13,289 nt of DNA. Source: an uncultured Flavobacteriales bacterium. Its GTDB lineage: Bacteria > Bacteroidota > Bacteroidia > Flavobacteriales > Vicingaceae. This document shows positions 10,201 through 13,289 of this stretch, in pieces; position 1 is the first letter of the stretch, and each line of letters opens with the position of its first letter. Position numbers and translations under genes: made by a program. The notes under the pieces are model-generated. The model was not told where the DNA came from. It worked only from the letters and a program-made list of their open reading frames with translations, and searched no databases. The DNA lies in the NCBI GenBank assembly GCA_946886085.1, contig CAMPHX010000009.1, positions 1 to 13,289 of the forward strand, read 5' to 3'.

Positions 10201-11611
10201 TGTTACAGATATTTCTTGTAATGGTGTTTGTGATGGACAAATTGTTGCTAATCCAACTGGCGGAACTGCTCCTTATAGTATTTCATTTAATCCGGGTGGA
10301 ACTGCTAATCCTCAAACTAATCTTTGTGGTGGAGTTTACACCGTAACGGTTACCGATTCCGTTGGATGTATTGGTGTAGTGATTGATACTGTTGATGCTC
10401 CTGATGCTATGCTTACAAATATTAATTCAACTAATATTACTTGTAATGGTGCAAATGATGGTACAGCAACTGTAAATGTTATTGGTGGAGTTCCAACTTA
10501 TACTTTTTCTTGGTCACCATCATCTCAAACTACTCAAACAGCAACTGGTTTAAGTGCAGGAACACATATTGTTACAATTACTGATGATAATGGATGTAGT
10601 GTGGTTGATAGTGTTATCATTACTGAATCTTCAGCTATTTCTATTATAACATCAACAACAGATGTTACTTGTTCTTCGGTTTGTGATGGTGCTGCTACAG
10701 TTACTGTAAGCGGTGGAGCAGGAGGATACACTTTCCAATGGAATGGAGATTTAACTCCCGGACAAACAAATACAGCATCAAATTTATGTTTTGGAGCTAA
10801 TGGTCTTGTTGTAACTGACCAAAATGGATGTACAGATTCGTTTACTGTAAATATTGGAGCTATTGATACTGTATTGGCTTTTGCCGGAAATGATACTAAT
10901 GTTTGTTTTGGTTCTCCAATAACATTAATAGGAAATGGCATTGGAAATATAGCTTCAGTAGAATGGTTTGAGTTGCCTAGCATGACTTCAATAGTCACTA
11001 CTGATACCATAACTGTTACTCCAACATCAGCAGGGCAAGTTTGTTATGTCTATACAGTATATGGGACAAATGCAGGCTGTTTTGATATGGATACGGTTTG
11101 TGTAACCATAGATCCATTACCTGTTGCAAATGCAGGTCCTGATGTTACTATTTTTGAAGAAGGTTCTACTCAACTAAATGGTAGTGGAGGTGTGACATAT
11201 ACTTGGACACCTAGTTATGGTTTAAGTGATACAACTATCGCTAATCCGGTTGCTAATCCAATGCAAACTACTACTTATTATTTAACCGTAACATCTCCTG
11301 CAGGGTGTGTTTCTACTGATAGTGTAATTGTAACTGTTTTACCTAAAATTGTTTTCCCTGATGGTATTACACCGAATGGTGATGGAGTAAATGATGTTTG
11401 GATAATCGATTTTATAGAAGAATTCCCAAATAATGTTGTTGAAATTTACAACCGTTGGGGAGAATTATTATTTCATGCAGATGGGTATAAACAAGATTGG
11501 GATGGAAGCTATAATGGTAAACCATTACCAATAGGAACTTATTATTTTGTAATAGAGTTAAACGATGGAAAAACTAAACCTTATACAGGTCCGATAACCA
11601 TTTTAAGGTAA
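1190..11611 (+). CDS. giant SprB-repeat surface protein, type IX secretion type B substrate
   Basis: This 3473-residue protein is predicted to be exported by Sec, then by T9SS, and displayed on the cell surface. In order it has a signal peptide (1 to about 24), a beta-rich head opening with YWVGNSGSWNNPSHW (28-42), 38 SprB-type repeats (276-3226), two Ig/PKD-like domains (3227-3311 and 3312-3385) and a CHU_C sorting domain (3386-3473). F. johnsoniae SprB, a mobile gliding adhesin of about 6500 residues, shares the repeats, the C-terminal domain and the neighbouring sprF. The function here is therefore inferred to be adhesion or gliding; orthology to SprB itself is not shown, so no symbol is given. 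The single frame is intact across 10.4 kb. The ATG at 1190 is followed directly by a good signal peptide, which supports this start. The repeats are strongly acidic, with only six Lys/Arg in 2951 residues, and rich in cysteine. A SprF-like gene follows after 8 bases, implying co-transcription. Confidence 0.93.
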   Translation: MKFIKICMVVFTLVISTISFSLFAADFYWVGNSGSWNNPSHWSLSSGGHGGVGVPSTSDNVIFDNLSITQPSEIVINQQANCASFQVQTSYKIVFSSNHVAELSINGDFQVNENYENQFYGKTIFISNQSETQINTNRATFLGDIEFNASSKFNLISDLILTDSNFIYFKKGELLIDNVTVYSGGIDVRSNSTKKITTRNAVVYNHQKARFDANNFSLSNDKSDIIIFRQAQDVNTGNLDKNKLTFSNGSKMTNTCGAVPFTITVSVLTNYNGFGVSCQGVCDAVVYVDITGGVGPFTVSWSTGTPSPGLGDTIFNVCQGNVGVQVTDMGQNPPFGTQCTDQVNVTNPIALAINLIGIVQPTCNGDCDGAIGTNVAFGVAPYSISWVQVPDTTQTITNICAGGYDINVVDANGCTATRNFVLTEPAPLTFQLDSTNINCFGTCTGTATVSNEAGANGPPYSYSWLPNGEITSGIINLCPGVYTVTVSDGDGCSTTDSVNITIPNQMQWDTTAQNVSCGGACDGSITVNILSGGTAPFTHNWSTGVTNNGFSSTISGLCAGTYTDSIVDGNGCDTVITIIITEPDTLLTSTTSSDVTCFSDCDGYAVTTTTGGTPVYTYTWSSIPVGLTFSGQGTDSIFNLCPGQYVVSIVDANNCSTSDTITITEPALLVANPSGTDMSCSGVCDGSVTANPTGGTMPYSYVWTGPGGPYNTQSVNSLCAGTYVVTVTDSNNCVAIDSVIVTSPQPLAITVNKTDMSCNGVCDGTATATITGGTTPFTIVWTSVPAGQVAAGQGTTSISALCAGTYTINVTDSNGCTANASVVINEPTSINANLTQTEVTCNGACDASATVTPSGGIAPYSVSWNGFAFVPVVGGFNTINGLCAGNHAVIVRDANNCTTTINFTITEPAALTTTTTGTDLSCNGICNGTATTTPSGGSGTYTFTWTTIPAGLTFTGQGTNAITNLCAGTYIVNIMDTSNCSVNDTIVINEPPAINPNIQFSNMSCNGINDGSAVAVPTGGNPAYNISWVLLPGTPIAGNPINGLGAGQYEVTIVDANGCEVRDTITITNPPVLNLNVTATNASCQAICDGSAVAVASGGTPGYSYQWDANAGNQTTDSATNLCAGTYNVTVTDTNGCTASGNVTIAPSITINITTTAITISCNGVCDGSATANPSGGTLPYSYSWSNGDTTQTATGLCPGMVFVTVTDANGCTAVDSVNMPVDPSVLVPNGVIDQQITCAGNCDGMVSSAPTGGTPPYSISWSVPDTNNVCPGIAVVTVTDNNGCIQSDTLTLVAPDTITPNPTITNVLCSGNNTGSICVAPTGGTPGYTFVWSGGLGTNACINNVPAGTYSVTITDSSGCSRVDTFTITSPSALTSNPIQTNVSCFGANDGSAGVTVSGGVSPYTYTWSTTDTTSSITNLAPGNYSVTVMDSNGCTTVQNFIITEPNQLLANATGTNVACGGAPCTGSVTASPSGGVPGFTYLWSTSTNPNLGTTPSLTNLCPDTYIVTVTDTNGCIAVDSFTVTAPTTLTVALTSTDPTCNGLSNGSATATPSGGTAPYTYSWVGTCAPSPNNTATVTGLCAGNYTVTVTDSLGCSFVGNVTLTDPALIAANPVVTNANCGVCDGVIATFPTGGDGVYSHSWSTGATSSTITNLCAGFYTDTITDNSGCVGIFTIAVSNPTGPSGITSTVNNATCFGACDGSLNALPIGGTAPFSYAWTSIPPGGPYANDSTLTGLCAGIYNLILTDSNNCILAASVVVGQADSITENLNVSDATCLGTCDGIASVAPSGGTAPYTYLWSNGATTSSTSGLCVGAASVTITDANGCSKVVNFNITSPSQLTASTSTTDATCNGNCDGTATATPNGGTAPYTYSWDDALNQTTQTATGLCAGSYNVQVIDVNGCTTVETVVINEPAVITPNLTTTDATCGNADGTAGVAPTGGTPGYTYLWDFGPIVPNVTGLLAGTYSVTITDNNGCSVVVPVTISNANGPSISLNTTNVTCSGVCDGSASVAVTSGVPPYTYLWSNGATTTSINGLCAGNYTVQVTDGNGCVTAQAFTISDNSPISVAVSTIDATCNGACDGSAIATPNGGTAPYTYSWSTGHTINAVAGLCAGNYIVTVIDALGCSVVQNISINSSSNLTVNVSGSNASCNGGSNGTATATPNGGTAPYTYSWNTGATTASISGLTAGTYTVTVTDANGCSTTGNVTIGEGSNITATINTTDATCGVCDGIATVTAPAGGAGGPYTYSWLPGGQTTASINGLCPGAYTVEVTDNNGCSNTFNVLISNPNGPSLSMSADSVTCFGNCDGIANVTVTSGAAPFIYQWDDPSLSNLDSAVNLCAGLYNVVVQDANGCISVDSITVGTPQQILANITSTNPTCNGVCDGTATANPTGGIGTYSYAWSNGQLTPTATNLCAGTHTIVITDQNGCSITDSVTLTEPTSILITASSTNPTCNGDCDATALATASGGTAPYSYSWNTSPVQNNSLATALCAGTYTVTVTDANGCIDSAVVNVVDNPILTTSTNTTPPTCNGNCDGTATTTPSGGAAPYSYSWSNGQTSATAINLCAGTYTVTITDGNNCTTTDTVVINNAPVVNDSTVVTNPTCGVCNGAVTSTPVGGVGPYDYVWTAVTGSNPSLPATTTNATSSTVNGLCAGTIQLQLTDLGTGCVSTHTIIINSDVTATVNMTSNDETCANACNGTALASVSGGTTPYTFSWSPSGGNDSLATNLCAGFYTVTITDANGCILTDTVTINTNNLNLSISNIVPESCFGACDGMATVAVGAGTPPFTYQWNVTNPLQTTPTATNLCAGIYTAVVTDSLNCVDSISATINSPTQLVPSTAVTTPISCNGICDGAITANPSGGSAPYTYLWDDPLAQTTQTATGLCAGTYVVVVTDANGCSGNDTITLNEPSAVLANEVIVTPACNVCDGSITLNPTGGIGPFTYLWTTPTSPPNPTTAMITNLCAGAYSVDITDQGTGCVTTFNYALSNTTAPDPNTTVTDISCNGVCDGQIVANPTGGTAPYSISFNPGGTANPQTNLCGGVYTVTVTDSVGCIGVVIDTVDAPDAMLTNINSTNITCNGANDGTATVNVIGGVPTYTFSWSPSSQTTQTATGLSAGTHIVTITDDNGCSVVDSVIITESSAISIITSTTDVTCSSVCDGAATVTVSGGAGGYTFQWNGDLTPGQTNTASNLCFGANGLVVTDQNGCTDSFTVNIGAIDTVLAFAGNDTNVCFGSPITLIGNGIGNIASVEWFELPSMTSIVTTDTITVTPTSAGQVCYVYTVYGTNAGCFDMDTVCVTIDPLPVANAGPDVTIFEEGSTQLNGSGGVTYTWTPSYGLSDTTIANPVANPMQTTTYYLTVTSPAGCVSTDSVIVTVLPKIVFPDGITPNGDGVNDVWIIDFIEEFPNNVVEIYNRWGELLFHADGYKQDWDGSYNGKPLPIGTYYFVIELNDGKTKPYTGPITILR
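1262..2014 (+). other. N-terminal non-repeat beta-rich head domain
   Basis: Residues 25-275 precede the repeats. They open with DFYWVGNSGSWNNPSHWS and reach DNVIFD at 59-64, a module I recognise from the N-termini of other large Bacteroidota T9SS proteins. The rest alternates short hydrophobic beta segments with Asn/Ser-rich turns, in the style of a beta-helix or stacked-strand fold. Unlike the repeats it has normal Lys and Arg content (for example KKITTR near 195) and almost no cysteine. Being farthest from the C-terminal anchor, it would sit at the filament tip, a reasonable place for ligand binding. The fold and role are inference. Confidence 0.6.
2015..10867 (+). repeat. array of 38 SprB-type repeats
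   Basis: The 38 repeats start at residues 276, 361, 437, 515, 595, 678, 756, 839, 920, 1003, 1082, 1160, 1237, 1308, 1384, 1459, 1540, 1620, 1695, 1776, 1851, 1928, 2002, 2077, 2152, 2227, 2304, 2381, 2456, 2533, 2608, 2696, 2772, 2851, 2928, 3008, 3083 and 3159. Lengths run from 68 to 88 residues, mean about 78. The typical pattern is TCNGxCDGxATxxPxGGTxPYTYxWSNG, a variable loop, then LCAGTYTVTVTDxNGC and a closing strand with TEP. The tryptophan is present in all but the repeat at 3008 (Phe). The first cysteine and the NGC cysteine are present in all 38; the CDG and LCAG cysteines occur together in 31. The repeats probably form a chain of small disulfide-stapled beta-sandwiches. Confidence 0.93.
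10868..11344 (+). other. two Ig/PKD-like domains between repeats and sorting domain
   Basis: Residues 3227-3311 and 3312-3385 form two beta-sandwich-like domains. The first begins TVLAFAGNDTNVCFGSPITL and carries CYVYTVYGTNAGC and DTVCVTI. The second begins PVANAGPDVTIFEEGSTQL and continues GGVTYTWTPSYGLSDTTIA, TTTYYLTVTSPAGC and DSVIVTVLP. The second is the Ig-like module that very often sits directly before CHU_C domains in Bacteroidota. They probably act as a spacer between the repeat chain and the anchored C-terminus. Like the end of the repeat array, they have no Lys or Arg. Confidence 0.75.
11345..11608 (+). other. CHU_C / type B T9SS C-terminal sorting domain
   Basis: Residues 3386-3473 carry the hallmarks of the gliding-motility-associated C-terminal domain: VFPDGITPNGDGVND (3388-3402), VEIYNRWGELLF (3417-3428), DWDGSYNGKPLPIGTYYF (3436-3453) and a final ITILR. 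This type B signal directs translocation across the outer membrane by T9SS. In F. johnsoniae, type B substrates depend on a cognate SprF-like protein, in line with the next gene. The domain is full length and ends at the stop codon. Confidence 0.95.
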
Positions 11612-11619
11612 GTTATAAG

Positions 11620-12555
11620 ATGAAATTGTATATGAAGAATTATATAGTAATATTGGTTTTGATATTGTCAGGAAGTGCGGTATTTGCTCAGCAATTACCA
11701 CATTTTAGTCAATATTATTTGAATGACTTTTTGATTAATCCTGCTGTAGCAGGTACTAGAGATTATTTTGAAGGAAAATCAAGTCATCGTTATCAATGGG
11801 AAGGAATTACCGATGCTCCTCGTACATATACGTTAAGTGTAAACGGACCAATGAAAAATGAAAAGATGGGGTTGGGAGGATATTTATTTACCGATATGGT
11901 AGGACCAACAAGAAGAACAGGTTTTAATTTGGCTTACTCTTATCATGTTAGATTAAATGAAACCTTAAAATTATCATTTGGACTTTCTGCCGGATTATTA
12001 CAATTTATGATAGATGGTTCTAAAGTTACGTTAAGAGATGAGGGAGATGTTATTTTAACCAATGGAGTACAAAAAGTATTGGTGCCCGATGCAGGTTTTG
12101 GAACTTACTTATATCATGAGAAATATTATGTGGGATTTTCTGCTCCACAATTATTAAACAGTAGAGTAAAGTTTTTTAATGAAGGAGATAATCCAAATGG
12201 AACCTTACCGGCTCATTTCTTTTTAACAGGGGGGTATAAGTTTGATATAACGGATGATTTTATGTTAGAGCCCTCCTTTTTTGTAAAGTATATCTCTCCT
12301 GCTCCTGTAATGTATGATGGTAGCTTAAGAATAATGTATAAACAGAAAGTTTGGTTGGCAGGTACCTATCGTCATCGTGATGCGGTTGCTGTTTCGGTGG
12401 GTTATTTGATTTACGATTATTTTACTGTAGCTTATGCGTATGATTTTACCACCACCAATTTAAAAAATTATAACAATGGCTCACATGAATTAATGATAGG
12501 CATTAGGTTTCATAAAAATGAACCCAAAACGACATCAGCTCCTTCAATAAATTAA
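11620..12555 (+). CDS. PorP/SprF-family type IX secretion outer-membrane protein
   Basis: This 311-residue outer-membrane beta-barrel protein belongs to the PorP/SprF family. It has a signal peptide ending VFA at residue 23. The family hallmark QQLPHFSQYYLNDFLINPA follows (24-42), with AGT at 44-46. The rest is alternating strands and turns, such as KMGLGGYLFTDMVGPTRRTGFNLAYSY, ending in a barrel-closing LMIGIRFHKN (291-300). Members work with T9SS to secrete or anchor type B substrates, and SprF of F. johnsoniae is needed for SprB surface display. The gene starts 8 bases after the giant gene's stop, so the two are almost certainly one operon and a cognate pair. A second in-frame ATG at 11632 gives MKNYIVILVLIL, an equally good signal peptide; the sequence does not decide between them. 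Many paralogues exist in such genomes, so no symbol is given. Confidence 0.92.
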   Translation: MKLYMKNYIVILVLILSGSAVFAQQLPHFSQYYLNDFLINPAVAGTRDYFEGKSSHRYQWEGITDAPRTYTLSVNGPMKNEKMGLGGYLFTDMVGPTRRTGFNLAYSYHVRLNETLKLSFGLSAGLLQFMIDGSKVTLRDEGDVILTNGVQKVLVPDAGFGTYLYHEKYYVGFSAPQLLNSRVKFFNEGDNPNGTLPAHFFLTGGYKFDITDDFMLEPSFFVKYISPAPVMYDGSLRIMYKQKVWLAGTYRHRDAVAVSVGYLIYDYFTVAYAYDFTTTNLKNYNNGSHELMIGIRFHKNEPKTTSAPSIN

Positions 12556-12575
12556 GAAACTAATAAAAGCATATA

Positions 12576-12611
12576 AAAAAAACCACTTTGGAACTCCAAA
12601 GTGGTTTTTTT
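12576..12611. terminator. bidirectional intrinsic terminator
   Basis: CCACTTTGG (12583-12591) pairs perfectly with CCAAAGTGG (12596-12604) around a 4-base AACT loop. The stem is flanked by an A run on the left and a T run on the right (12605-12611), which can also pair. Read in either direction it is a stable hairpin followed by U residues. It lies between the convergent SprF-like and YceI-like genes and should terminate both transcripts. Confidence 0.92.
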
Positions 12612-12631
12612 GTTTTAGATAAAAATAAGTT

Positions 12632-13279
12632 TTAGTTACAATTTTTATCTAAAGATGCTTCAATGTTTAATTCAACAACCGACCATAATTTACTAACACC
12701 ATCTTCTCCTTTGTGTAAGTCTTCACAAACTTTGTTTAGTGAAGCAATAGCAGCATCTCCATTCCAGTTGATTAAATCAATTTCTCCGATTAAACTTATT
12801 TTGTTATCATTAACCTTGTAGTCTAGTGTAACTTCTTTTTCAATGTTGTTTAGGGTTAAGTAAAATGTACAAGTTCCGCTTTCATTGTTTCCTTTAGCTG
12901 ATTTTACCTGACCAATAATTAAATCGGTAGCGTCCATTGCACCAAAGAAAGATTCGATAATTTTTTTATCTCTGCCTTCATCTTTAGTAAAAGTACTTTC
13001 GGTCATTATAGTAAAGTTAATTCCATTAAGTACATCGGTTATTTTAGTAGATTTTTCTCCACCTTTAACCATTACCTGATTAAAAGTTCCTCCAACACCC
13101 ACTTTATCAGTTGTTTTAAAGGCTGTCCAGCTTACAGTTGCAGAAGAGGATTTAGTGTATTCATAAAAACAGATAGGTTCACTACTATTGACTGTGTTAT
13201 TTTTGTCTTTATCGCTCTCAGCACAAGAAATTAGAAACAAAGAAGTAATAATTACTGTAGGAAAAATAATTTTTTTCAT
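12632..13279 (-). CDS. YceI-like family lipoprotein
   Basis: This 215-residue protein has a lipoprotein signal peptide with lipobox LISC, so Cys19 would be lipidated and exposed in the periplasm or on the outer membrane. After an Asp/Lys/Asn-rich linker, residues about 45-210 resemble the YceI domain: a lipocalin-like beta-barrel that in characterised members binds isoprenoid or other hydrophobic ligands. Supporting segments are VSWTAFKTTDKVGVGGTF (49-66), the RDKKIIESFFGAMD region (103-116), LTLNNIEKEVTLDY (141-154) and SLIGEIDLINW (162-172). The ligand is unknown. The start at 13279 is chosen because MKKIIF leads straight into the signal peptide. Only 10 bases lie upstream in the window, so its promoter is not visible. 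It converges on the SprF-like gene across a shared terminator and is probably functionally separate. Confidence 0.82.
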   Translation of the reverse strand: MKKIIFPTVIITSLFLISCAESDKDKNNTVNSSEPICFYEYTKSSSATVSWTAFKTTDKVGVGGTFNQVMVKGGEKSTKITDVLNGINFTIMTESTFTKDEGRDKKIIESFFGAMDATDLIIGQVKSAKGNNESGTCTFYLTLNNIEKEVTLDYKVNDNKISLIGEIDLINWNGDAAIASLNKVCEDLHKGEDGVSKLWSVVELNIEASLDKNCN

Positions 13280-13289
13280 AATATAAAAT

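Noticed and set aside
2015..10867. The periodic repeats as a possible CRISPR array or DNA satellite
   Set aside because: The period is about 230 bases, the repeats are diverged at the DNA level, and the reading frame is preserved throughout. They are protein repeats.
8170..11010. Minus-strand open frames at 8170-8391 and 10534-11010, the latter 158 codons
   Set aside because: The longer one is noticeable, but it also spans repeat and Ig-like coding DNA, shows mirrored repeat composition and has no recognisable domain. The plus-strand frame is clearly the real gene.
11345..11608. Possible role of the C-terminal end as a toxin or polymorphic effector domain
   Set aside because: The C-terminal 88 residues match the CHU_C sorting domain in full and no further domain follows, so there is no room for a toxin cargo.

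Overview
The window is AT-rich and looks like Bacteroidota chromosome, most likely from a Flavobacteriia-like lineage. The evidence is the type IX secretion (T9SS) protein set: SprB repeats, a CHU_C/type B C-terminal sorting domain and a PorP/SprF-family membrane protein. A-rich leaders without clear Shine-Dalgarno sites also fit. The lineage call is inference from gene content; no marker gene is present.

Layout. (1) Bases 2-1027, plus strand: a YbfF-type alpha/beta hydrolase. Its catalytic domain starts at about base 263, and the reading frame stays open all the way to the left edge, giving an unexplained in-frame N-terminal extension. (2) Bases 1028-1189: a short intergenic region with an 8-bp inverted repeat, a 7-bp direct repeat and a possible Bacteroidota-type promoter. 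(3) Bases 1190-11611, plus strand: one gene for a 3473-residue secreted protein. It has a signal peptide, an N-terminal beta-rich head (to residue 275), 38 SprB-type repeats (residues 276-3226), two Ig/PKD-like domains (3227-3385) and a CHU_C sorting domain (3386-3473). (4) Bases 11620-12555, plus strand, 8 bases downstream: a PorP/SprF-family outer-membrane protein. (5) Bases 12576-12611: a strong hairpin with A/T flanks that can terminate transcription from both sides. (6) Bases 12632-13279, minus strand: a YceI-like lipoprotein, convergent with the SprF gene. No stretch longer than 300 bases lacks a gene.

How the genes work together. The giant protein and the SprF-like protein form a typical T9SS type B pair. 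The large protein crosses the inner membrane by its signal peptide and the outer membrane by T9SS using its C-terminal domain; the adjacent SprF-like protein is expected to be its dedicated secretion or anchoring partner. By analogy with Flavobacterium johnsoniae SprB, it would be a long filamentous surface adhesin for gliding or attachment. The hydrolase and the YceI lipoprotein are probably unrelated neighbours.

The most interesting signals lie inside the repeat array. Most repeats carry a second cysteine pair that is gained and lost as a unit. Every repeat has an even number of cysteines. The array almost completely lacks lysine and arginine, with none at all between residues 1831 and 3385. 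There are also traces of two-repeat and four-repeat higher-order duplication.
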